Positions 36,247 to 43,265 of a DNA stretch of 64,000 nt are shown here, piece by piece. Below the pieces are notes generated by a model. The model was not told the DNA's origin, did no database searches, and saw only the letters and a program-made list of their open reading frames with translations. Both the position numbers and the translations under genes were made by a program. The stretch lies in assembly GCA_017428785.1 (NCBI GenBank), contig JAFRQD010000030.1:120598-184597 (forward strand), written 5' to 3'. Origin of the DNA: Bacteroidaceae bacterium. GTDB lineage: Bacteria; Bacteroidota; Bacteroidia; Bacteroidales; Bacteroidaceae. Positions within the stretch are counted from its first letter, which is position 1. The number at the start of each line of letters is the position of its first letter.

Positions 36247-36747
36247 ATGGACATCCTTCTGCTCATCCTTTTAGGAGTCGGCTTCGTCAGCGGACTCTTC
36301 TCGGGAGCCGTCAAGCAGCTCGTCTCGCTTGTGGCTTTCGCGGTAGGTTTTGTCATTGCCTGCCTTTACTATCAGGAACTGGCAAAGGTGCTGACAGGCT
36401 TCCTGTCGATGCCTACCCTCTGTGAGGTAGTGTCATTCATATTGCTTTGGGTCATCGTGCCTCTTGTCGCGAACCTCGTCGGTTCCCTGGTCTCCTCGCT
36501 GATGAACCATCTGCCCGTCATAGGGCTGCTCAACAGACTGCTGGGCGGCATAATATGTCTGGCGAAGTATGCCCTCGTGCTGGGAACGCTCATCTGGTTC
36601 TTCTCGTCCATAAAACTCCTCAAGGAAGAGACGATGGAGAAATCCCGACTCTGCAAACCCCTCAAGGCGCTGCCCGAATATGTCTATAAAACACTGAAAG
36701 CCCCCTCCCTACCCTGCGACGCAGAGAAGGAAGAGGGCCTCCGATAA
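36247..36747 (+). CDS. CvpA-family inner-membrane protein
   Basis: 166 residues with four membrane segments (ILLLILLGVGFVSGLFSGAVKQ, LVAFAVGFVIACLYY, VVSFILLWVIVPLVANLVGSL, YALVLGTLIWFFSSI). This matches the CvpA/colicin V production family, whose general role is poorly defined. It follows infB, as in related genomes, but is followed by a glycan hydrolase gene instead of suf genes. The last ten residues (PSLPCDAEKEEGLR) are encoded by a CCCCTCCC...GAAGAGGG imperfect palindrome, suggesting that repeat DNA supplies the C-terminus. Confidence 0.85.
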   Translation: MDILLLILLGVGFVSGLFSGAVKQLVSLVAFAVGFVIACLYYQELAKVLTGFLSMPTLCEVVSFILLWVIVPLVANLVGSLVSSLMNHLPVIGLLNRLLGGIICLAKYALVLGTLIWFFSSIKLLKEETMEKSRLCKPLKALPEYVYKTLKAPSLPCDAEKEEGLR

Positions 36748-36774
36748 TTCTAATCCCATAACACTATTTCCTTT

Positions 36775-39120
36775 ATGAAAGCAAAGCTCATAATTTTCCT
36801 GGCGGTACTGATCCCGATGGGGGCTGTGGCGCAAAGTGACGAAACGATGTCGCAAGTGATAGAACGCGGCCTGCAAAGGGCTACCAGCCAGTCGCTGCTA
36901 ATGGCCAACACATTGAAGGACAAAAAGGACGCGCTGCCACGCACCTACGAGAAGGGGCAGCTGCAGACCTGCCGCTACGACAATTGGGTGTCGGGCTTCT
37001 TCCCGGGTGTCCTGTGGCTGCTCTATGAGAACAACAGCGACGAACAGTTGCGACACTTTGCCGAGCTCTTTACCGACCGTGTGGAGCCTGCCAAGAAACT
37101 CACCGACACACACGACCTGGGCTTCATGCTGTACTGCAGTTTCGGTCAGGGCTACCGGCTCACGGGCAACAAGCACTATCTGGATGTCATCAACGAAGGC
37201 ACACAGAGCCTGCTCACGCGGTGGAACCCTAAACTGGGCGTCATTCGCTCTTGGGACTTCGGCAAGCAATGGCAGTATCCCGTCATCATCGACAACATGA
37301 TGAACCTCGAGATGCTTTGCTTCATGACACACGAGTTCTCCGACCGACGCTATGTGAAAGTAGCGGAGACACACGCCAAAACCACCATGAAGAACCACTT
37401 CCGCGAAGACTACAGCACATACCATGTGGTATCATACGACACCATAACCGGTCAGCCTCACGCCAAGAACACAGCTCAGGGCTATGCCGACGGCAGTGCC
37501 TGGGCACGCGGTCAGGCATGGGGACTGTATGGCTACACAATGATGTACCGCGAGACGCGGAATCCCATCTTCCTGGAGCAGGCCCGCAACATCGGGAAAT
37601 TCCTGCTGAGCCACCCCAGACTGCCAGCCGACGGAGTGCCCTATTGGGACTATGACGCCCCCGACATACCAAATGCGAAGCGTGACGCATCGGCTGCCGC
37701 CGTCATGGCCTCCGCTCTGATAGAGCTGAGTCAGCTCGACCCGGGTGAGATGGCACCGAAGTGGCTGGCCATGGCTGAGAAACAGCTGCGCTCGCTCAGT
37801 TCGCCCGCATACCTCGCAGAGGAAGGAGAGCAAGGCGGCTTTATCCTGAAGCACGGCCTGGGCCACATGCCCGAGAAGAGGGAAATCGACGTTCCCCTCA
37901 CCTACGGCGACTACTATTACATAGAGGCATTGATGCGCATGAAGAAGCTGTTGGGAAAGCCGACAGGCATGGACAACCGGCGCCTGTGGGTGCAGGAAAT
38001 GACCCGCATTGCGCGTCCGGTCCTGGAGAACTTGGCAGCAGGAACGCTGAAGCAGAAAATGCCATTCGAGTCACTCTCCGACGACCCTTTGCGCCGCGAG
38101 GTGTCGTACCTCGAGGCTGTGGGGCGCACCATCTGCGGCATCGCCCCGTGGCTGGAGCTCGGCCCGGACAAGAATGATGAAGAGGGGCAACTGCGTGCGC
38201 AGTACATCGAGCTTGTCGTGAAGGGACTCAAGAACGCCGTCAACCCCAGCTCGCCCGACCATCTCATGTTCGACAACCGGCACACCCAGCCGCTGGTGGA
38301 TGCTGCTTTCCTGGCCGAAGGTCTCTTGCGGGCACCGACGCAAATATGGGGGAAGCTGGACAAAAAGACTCGCAGCTGGCTCGTGAACGAGTGGAAGACC
38401 TCGCGGAGCATCAAGCCCTACGAGAGCAACTGGCTGCTTTTCGCCTCCATCGTCGAGGCTGCCCTGCTGGAGTTCACAGGAGAATACGATGCGGAACGCC
38501 TGAACTACGGCGTCAGGAAGTTCCGCGAAGAGTGGTACAAGGGAGATGGCTGGTACGGGGACGGCAACGCCTTCCATCTGGACTTTTATAACAGCCTTGT
38601 CATCCATCCGATGTTCACCGAGGTGCTTCGCATCATGAAGAAGCACAACCTGGCCGGCGCCGACTTCCTGCCCACTCAGGAGAAGCGGCACGGACGGCTG
38701 GCAGCGTCGCTGGAGCGTATGATTTCGCCCGAAGGCGCCTATCCCGTCACAGGCCGCTCCATCACTTATCGCTTCGGAGCCTTCCATGCCCTCTCGGATG
38801 CCGCGCTGCTGCACCTGCTTCCGACGGACGTCAGCCCAGCCGCTGTGCGTTGTGCCCTCACCGCCGTTATCCAGCGCCAGCTGAGCCAACCGCTCACTTT
38901 CGACAAGGACGGCTGGCTTCGCATAGGCTATACCGGCAGCCAGATACACATGGCTGAGGAATACATCAACACGGGAAGCATCTATCTCTGCATGGCAGTC
39001 TTCCTGCCCCTCGGCCTTCCCGCCGATGACCCGTTCTGGGCAAGTCCCGCCACCGACTGGACGTCGCTCAACGCCTGGAACGGCGTCGATGTCGGGGCTG
39101 ACCACGCTATTGGGAACTAA
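36775..39120 (+). CDS. Secreted GH88/GH105-type hydrolase fused to a DUF2264 domain
   Basis: 781 residues; signal peptide MKAKLIIFLAVLIPMGAVAQ. Residues about 25-395 form a six-hairpin barrel of unsaturated glucuronyl/galacturonyl hydrolase type: Asp114 in THDLGF and Asp173 in IIDNMMN match the catalytic pair, and ARGQAWGLYG is present. Residues about 400-780 match DUF2264 (GSQIHMAEEYINTG near the end), a family linked in recent work to uronic acid-containing glycans. A fusion would combine cleavage of an unsaturated uronic acid with a second activity on the same substrate in the periplasm. It begins 27 bases after cvpA, where related genomes place sufB. Its end overlaps the convergent gene by four bases. 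Confidence 0.82.
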   Translation: MKAKLIIFLAVLIPMGAVAQSDETMSQVIERGLQRATSQSLLMANTLKDKKDALPRTYEKGQLQTCRYDNWVSGFFPGVLWLLYENNSDEQLRHFAELFTDRVEPAKKLTDTHDLGFMLYCSFGQGYRLTGNKHYLDVINEGTQSLLTRWNPKLGVIRSWDFGKQWQYPVIIDNMMNLEMLCFMTHEFSDRRYVKVAETHAKTTMKNHFREDYSTYHVVSYDTITGQPHAKNTAQGYADGSAWARGQAWGLYGYTMMYRETRNPIFLEQARNIGKFLLSHPRLPADGVPYWDYDAPDIPNAKRDASAAAVMASALIELSQLDPGEMAPKWLAMAEKQLRSLSSPAYLAEEGEQGGFILKHGLGHMPEKREIDVPLTYGDYYYIEALMRMKKLLGKPTGMDNRRLWVQEMTRIARPVLENLAAGTLKQKMPFESLSDDPLRREVSYLEAVGRTICGIAPWLELGPDKNDEEGQLRAQYIELVVKGLKNAVNPSSPDHLMFDNRHTQPLVDAAFLAEGLLRAPTQIWGKLDKKTRSWLVNEWKTSRSIKPYESNWLLFASIVEAALLEFTGEYDAERLNYGVRKFREEWYKGDGWYGDGNAFHLDFYNSLVIHPMFTEVLRIMKKHNLAGADFLPTQEKRHGRLAASLERMISPEGAYPVTGRSITYRFGAFHALSDAALLHLLPTDVSPAAVRCALTAVIQRQLSQPLTFDKDGWLRIGYTGSQIHMAEEYINTGSIYLCMAVFLPLGLPADDPFWASPATDWTSLNAWNGVDVGADHAIGN

Positions 39121-39761
39121 GCCCAATCATCTGTCATACCGCTGAGGTCTTCTTGCAACACCGGCTGGCTGTCGTTCCAATAGTCGAAGAAGTCCTGAGG
39201 TTGAGGGGCGCAGTCGTTCTGCGCCTCAAGGAGGAGTAGTTCCCTTTGCTGGCGGTCGCGCATCTCGCGGGCCATAGCGACGAAGTATTCCCGCGTATCC
39301 TGCCAATCACAGTCGTACATCTCGTACCAGAGCGCGTCGTACCAGCCATCGCCAGCCCGATACGCCCAGCTGTCGCGTCCATGAGCGTCGGACAGCCCCA
39401 CGCGACGCTCCACATCATCGATGCGACGGCCTAGCATCTCGCAGACGCCGTCGGAGATGACGTCCCTGAGCCGCACATATTCCGGACGGAAATGCACGTC
39501 GATCCAATCGTTGTAGTCCTTCATGTGGATTTGTCTGAGCGTGTATTTCCAGACCTTCAGCGCCCACATCAGATGCCCGGCTTCCGCACAGAGGTCGCCC
39601 AGCAGGAGCCCTTTCTGCGCTTTGCGGGCACAGACCGAAGCCGCCCTGACCACGCGTATGCCTTTGTTCACGATGGCATTCAACATCCTGGCTTCCAGGT
39701 ACACAACTCCCTCGTTGGGCGTACATCTGCACACCCAATCATGATTGAAATGTTTTCTCAC
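39117..39761 (-). CDS. Conserved-looking protein of unknown function
   Basis: 214 residues if the GTG at 39761 is used; an ATG at 39686 (MLNAIVNKG...) is an alternative start. No signal peptide. The chain is helical and charged, with Cys residues near the start (WVCRC) and many Trp/Asp/Tyr residues in the second half (GWYDALWYEMYDCDW). No family is recognised. Its end overlaps the hydrolase gene on the other strand by four bases. A 90-base hairpin cluster with a 12-bp closing stem lies only 15 bases upstream of its start. Confidence 0.55.
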   Translation of the reverse strand: MRKHFNHDWVCRCTPNEGVVYLEARMLNAIVNKGIRVVRAASVCARKAQKGLLLGDLCAEAGHLMWALKVWKYTLRQIHMKDYNDWIDVHFRPEYVRLRDVISDGVCEMLGRRIDDVERRVGLSDAHGRDSWAYRAGDGWYDALWYEMYDCDWQDTREYFVAMAREMRDRQQRELLLLEAQNDCAPQPQDFFDYWNDSQPVLQEDLSGMTDDWA

Positions 39762-39775
39762 GATTAAACGGTTTT

Positions 39776-39865
39776 AGTGTAACAACAATAAATAAAAGAA
39801 CACGCTGCACACCCTTCTTCCGAAGGGCGGCATTCAGGTTCCTGAGAACCATCTGTTGTTACACT
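39776..39865 (-). ncRNA. Candidate structured RNA: two hairpins inside a 12-bp closing stem
   Basis: Perfect arms AGTGTAACAACA (39776-39787) and TGTTGTTACACT (39854-39865) enclose CCCTTC-TTCC-GAAGGG (39812-39827) and GGTTC-CTGA-GAACC (39837-39850). On the minus strand it would form part of the 5' leader of the gene at 39117-39761. It could instead be a short mobile element with 12-bp ends. Confidence 0.5.
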
Positions 39866-39916
39866 TGCCGGCTGGCGATATGGGCTATCCAGTCATCATA
39901 CCGTTCAAAAACGGCT

Positions 39917-39925
39917 GCAAAGATA
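39917..39925 (-). promoter_or_regulatory. -7 box for the gene at 39117-39761
   Basis: TATCTTTGC on the minus strand. It would start a transcript near 39911 running through the hairpin cluster. No exact -33 box is seen. Confidence 0.4.
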
Positions 39926-40049
39926 CGAAGAATATTTCATAATCGGCAATGCTTCCTCCGGAAATATTTTCCCTAACCTCTTGTTTTGCTGTTTTCCGAA
40001 TTTGACAAATTGATACTTTTCGGGCGATTTTACTTACATTCGCATTTTA

Positions 40050-40430
40050 CGGAAACGCTCTAGAATCGCCGAAAATCCATTTACCCTTACTTATCCACCC
40101 TTTTTCCGTTTTTCGCGCTTAGAACGCGAACATTTCATAACTGTTTGATTTACAAGTGGCGTTTTCTAATGGCCGATGGCCAATCTGGATTGTTCAATGG
40201 TCAGATTGCCAACTCCAACTTACAAAACAGCCCATTTCATCGCATTTTTGCACACTTTTCCGCCTGTGGAATCCACAATCGCCGCATGGGGAAAATACAA
40301 ACGCCGCACGCGGCGTTGACCAACTTCGCGTGCGGCGTTTGGAATCCCTCCACCCGGCGCCACCAAATCCGGCGTTTTGCGCTCCCTTTTTCCCCACTTT
40401 ACAGCGTGTGCAATAACTGACACTTTGCTA
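40050..40430. repeat. Duplicated intergenic module (copy 2), contains a family A array
   Basis: Same block order as 17690-18060: CGCGCTTAGAACGCGA, CATTTCATAACTG, GGCGTTTTCTAATGGC, CCCATTTCATCGCA, then 22-bp GC units (40279-40376). Confidence 0.7.
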
Positions 40431-40557
40431 CGGAAACGCCTGCCTTAGGCTACATTTTGATTTCCGAGAAAACAGTCAGGCACACTCCTTCCGAGCAATG
40501 GACATCAGCGCCGAACAGGATAATAAATGTTAAAATAAAGATATTCTCGACGAAAAG

Positions 40558-40590
40558 TTTGGTGCTATTGCGTTTTTGGTGTACCTTTGC
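40558..40590 (+). promoter_or_regulatory. Promoter of the AAA+ gene leader
   Basis: TTTG 40558-40561, 20-base spacer, TACCTTTGC 40582-40590: a full consensus match. Start expected near 40597, leaving about 320 bases before the AAA+ ATG. Confidence 0.78.
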
Positions 40591-40596
40591 CCCCAG

Positions 40597-40874
40597 TTTT
40601 GAAAACTATCACACAACATTTCATTTAGGTACATGAAGAAAAACATCAGTGGATTGACCAGCTGCAGGGCTGTCCTGTCGCACAGTTAATGCTGTGCCAT
40701 AGAACTCGCATCACCCATGCAGGACTGTATCCTGATGTGCGCTCTTTGACTTATTGTACCCATCCTGTGTTTGTGTGATAGGGAAATCATCCAATGAAAT
40801 CTCTATGGTAACCGCGGGCATCTGCTTCGGCATTTGCCCTAAAACTCTTGTGCCCTTTACTGAAAGGGTTTTTT
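40597..40874 (+). ncRNA. Structured leader or small RNA with its own terminator
   Basis: The region runs from the predicted start to a terminator. A long-range 10-bp helix can form between CTATCACACA (40606-40615) and TGTGTGATAG (40772-40781), enclosing hairpins GCACAG/CTGTGC and CAGGA/TCCTG. A further hairpin GGGCA...TTCG...TGCCC (40816-40839) and the terminator follow. An 18-codon ORF (MKKNISGLTSCRAVLSHS, 40633-40689) lies inside. It may be an attenuation leader for the AAA+ gene or a free small RNA. It does not match any RNA class I recognise. Confidence 0.5.
40853..40874 (+). terminator. Intrinsic terminator inside the AAA+ gene leader
   Basis: CCCTTT / AAAGGG stem with a 4-base loop, followed directly by six T residues (40869-40874), 45 bases before the ATG. 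Confidence 0.7.
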
Positions 40875-40918
40875 CCTTATTGTTTTATTATGATTATCAT
40901 TAAACAAAAGAGATTATT

Positions 40919-42562
40919 ATGACTGGAAACAAACTTATAACTGAATTCAAGAAACAGAACAGGGACACTATCTGGCAGCACCTCGAATCGCTTGCAACGA
41001 ACCGCAAGGTCTATTCCGATAGCATGAAGGGCATCCATCCTTACCTGCGAAACAATACATTATTTATATATGCCGCTCATAAGAGTCTGGTGGTGGTCTG
41101 CCTGGACAACTGTCCGCCGAAGGAAGAACTGGCCGACGAGGCGCCCTTCAACCTGGAGGACCCACTCTATTTCAGCGAGAACAGCCACCGCGTCAGCCCC
41201 GTCTGGCAGCTGTCCGAGACAATCAACCTCATCAGAAAGAAGATGGCAGAGGGCCGCAACGACTGGCCCATCCTGGGCGTACTGCTTACGGAAAGCACGA
41301 TCATCAACGCCAAAGACATGCAGGATGTCTGGGACGAGATGGATGTCAAAGTCATCGACCGTGCGGACCTCGACGTCGAGCAAACCTTCGCCACACATCC
41401 CGACGAGGAGCTCACCTTCGGCACGATGATTATGAACTTACTCCGGGAGCTCGACGAAGAAAAGCGCCCCAAGGAGTCGTCCATCGGAAAGGAAGAGGAT
41501 GAGTTCGCCGCCATGCTCGAGAAGTTCCTCAACGACGACTCGGGAAACAAGAAAAAGGAGGGGGAGAAAGATGAGGGAGAAGACGATGACGAGGAGGATG
41601 AGATGGAGGAAAAGGAGACGCCCTTCGGAAGCGTCGGCTCCGACGTCGGCCTGCCGTCGGGCATCATCGAGCAGAACAACAATGTAAGCGTGAAGGTAAA
41701 AGTCCTGCCTCCCTTGGCCAATCCCCGAAAGGAGCTGGACAAACTGGTGGGCTGTCAGGAGATAAAGAAACGCATGGACGAGCTGTTGGCACTCACCCGC
41801 TACAACAAGATGGTGCACGATGCCTTCCCCAACGCCAAACAGCACGAGGTTTCGCTCCACAGCATCTTCTTCGGACGGCCCGGAACAGGCAAAACCACCG
41901 TCTGCAAGATATTCGGTTCGCTGCTCCACGAGGCAGGCGCCCTGTCGAAGGGGCATGTGTTGGTCACCGACCGCGGCACCTTCATCGGGACACTGTGGGG
42001 CGACGAGGAACGCAGCGTCCGACAGGTGTTGGAGATGGCTCAAGGAGGGGTGCTCATGATAGACGAGGCTTACCTCCTCAACAGCAAGCACGAGAACGAC
42101 CCGGGGCGAATAGCCATACAGATGCTGATGGAAGTGCTGGCCGACGAGAAGCAGCGCGACATTGCCGTCGTGCTGTGTGGCTATAAGGAGCCAATGATGC
42201 AACTGCTCGACACCAACCCCGGACTCCACTCCCGCTTCCCAAACCGCTTCGAATTCAACGACTTCACGGTTGACGAGCTGATGGAGATTACGCGTCGCCG
42301 CATCGGAGAATACCAATACCGCCTTACCCGTCAGGCATGGCAGAAGTACAAAGAAATGCTCACGGCAGCCTATCAGATGCGCGACCCCCAGTCGTGGGGC
42401 AATGCCCGCTTCGTGAGCAATCAACTGGAACGCATCTTCATCCGGCATGCCCAGCGCTGCGTGAAGCAACAACCTGCCGACGGACAGCGACTGCTCACCA
42501 TTACGCCAGCCGACATCACGCCCATCGATGTGCCACGCCCCAAGCCCCGAATCGGATTCTGA
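40919..42562 (+). CDS. AAA+ ATPase of the CbxX/SpoVK type with an acidic linker
   Basis: 547 residues. Residues 1-185 form an N-terminal domain without a recognised family. Residues about 200-240 are a Lys/Glu/Asp-rich linker. The AAA+ core starts near residue 280 (LDKLVGCQEIKKRMDELLAL); Walker A is FGRPGTGKTTVC, Walker B GGVLMIDEAYLLNS, and sensor and arginine-finger-like residues lie in RFPNRFEFND. In bacteria CbxX/SpoVK ATPases act as remodelling machines. The substrate is unknown and no RuBisCO or sporulation context is present. It has no cotranscribed partner here and sits behind the long structured leader. Confidence 0.82.
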   Translation: MTGNKLITEFKKQNRDTIWQHLESLATNRKVYSDSMKGIHPYLRNNTLFIYAAHKSLVVVCLDNCPPKEELADEAPFNLEDPLYFSENSHRVSPVWQLSETINLIRKKMAEGRNDWPILGVLLTESTIINAKDMQDVWDEMDVKVIDRADLDVEQTFATHPDEELTFGTMIMNLLRELDEEKRPKESSIGKEEDEFAAMLEKFLNDDSGNKKKEGEKDEGEDDDEEDEMEEKETPFGSVGSDVGLPSGIIEQNNNVSVKVKVLPPLANPRKELDKLVGCQEIKKRMDELLALTRYNKMVHDAFPNAKQHEVSLHSIFFGRPGTGKTTVCKIFGSLLHEAGALSKGHVLVTDRGTFIGTLWGDEERSVRQVLEMAQGGVLMIDEAYLLNSKHENDPGRIAIQMLMEVLADEKQRDIAVVLCGYKEPMMQLLDTNPGLHSRFPNRFEFNDFTVDELMEITRRRIGEYQYRLTRQAWQKYKEMLTAAYQMRDPQSWGNARFVSNQLERIFIRHAQRCVKQQPADGQRLLTITPADITPIDVPRPKPRIGF

Positions 42563-42621
42563 AGCCGTCAAGACAGCTCGGAGCGAGCGACACTATCTGC
42601 CTTCGCCTGGACAGACGGACA

Positions 42622-43086
42622 TCAGGCCTTCACCTTGATTATGGCCTTGCGCAGGCCCGTCGGAGTGATGGCAGGAGCGTGTCCGTCTTCCGGGAAGAAG
42701 ATGGCAAACTGCCCCGGGTGCAACTTGAAATAAGTGGTAGCCACATCCTCGGGCGTCTTAGGCGCTGCCGGGTCGTGAAGCGTCATGTCGATGGCCTCGT
42801 CATAAGGGGCGTCGGGCAACAGAGAGGCCGGCGCCCAGCCATACTCCTCGCTGTCGTTGAAAGGCACCTGTATGTCGATCATGCGCCGATGCGTCTCGAA
42901 GCGAGCTTCCTTGCGCGTCTTCGCAGGCGCCTCCTGTACGTTGATGAAGAGGTCGTCGCCCTGAATCTTCGTGATACCTGTAGGGAGAGAGTTGAGGTCC
43001 GTCGTGCGCAGAAACTCTGCCACAGCAGGGAAAAGCGGGTTCAGGCCGAGATAACGGTCGAACGCCTGAATGCTGTCAATAATCAT
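42622..43086 (-). CDS. YhcH/YjgK/YiaL-family protein
   Basis: 154 residues from ATG 43086; the frame to 43134 adds 16 unrelated residues. The family is a cupin-like fold, with proposed sugar-anomer or sialic-acid-related roles. Motifs are GDDLFINVQE, ARFETHRRMIDIQVPFND and the HPGQFAIFFPEDGHAPAI segment, with His residues positioned for metal binding. It converges on the AAA+ gene from the other strand with a 59-base gap, and its own -7 box lies at 43121-43129. Confidence 0.85.
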   Translation of the reverse strand: MIIDSIQAFDRYLGLNPLFPAVAEFLRTTDLNSLPTGITKIQGDDLFINVQEAPAKTRKEARFETHRRMIDIQVPFNDSEEYGWAPASLLPDAPYDEAIDMTLHDPAAPKTPEDVATTYFKLHPGQFAIFFPEDGHAPAITPTGLRKAIIKVKA

Positions 43087-43120
43087 AGCTGTCGATTCTT
43101 TATATTTCGGTGTTTTGCAT

Positions 43121-43129
43121 GCAAAGATA
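43121..43129 (-). promoter_or_regulatory. -7 box for the YhcH-family gene
   Basis: TATCTTTGC on the minus strand, 34 bases before the ATG at 43086. Confidence 0.5.
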
Positions 43130-43226
43130 CACAAATAAGTGGAATACTACGCGAGCAGTCATATTAAAATATACCTTCTTTGGAAACATTTTTCACTTCA
43201 GCAGGTCTTTATTTACAAAAAAGGTA

Positions 43227-43235
43227 TAATTTTGC
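43227..43235 (+). promoter_or_regulatory. -7 box for the second GH2 gene
   Basis: TAATTTTGC fits TAnnTTTG, 30 bases before the ATG at 43266. No exact TTTG box 19-21 bases upstream. Confidence 0.4.
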
Positions 43236-43265
43236 ATTGCATACACTTAAAAACAGACGACCTTT

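Larger units (their letters stand above)
39762..40918. other. 1157-bp intergenic region
   Basis: It contains a hairpin cluster (39776-39865), a minus-strand -7 box (39917-39925), the second copy of the duplicated module with its family A array (40050-40430), a canonical promoter (40558-40590) and the structured leader (40597-40874) of the AAA+ gene. No protein gene longer than the 18-codon ORF at 40633-40689 is supported. Confidence 0.65.

Noticed and set aside
40597-40874. Leader as 6S RNA, tmRNA or RNase P RNA
   Set aside because: No rod-like 6S fold with a central bubble, no tRNA-like domain and no RNase P core motifs could be recognised.
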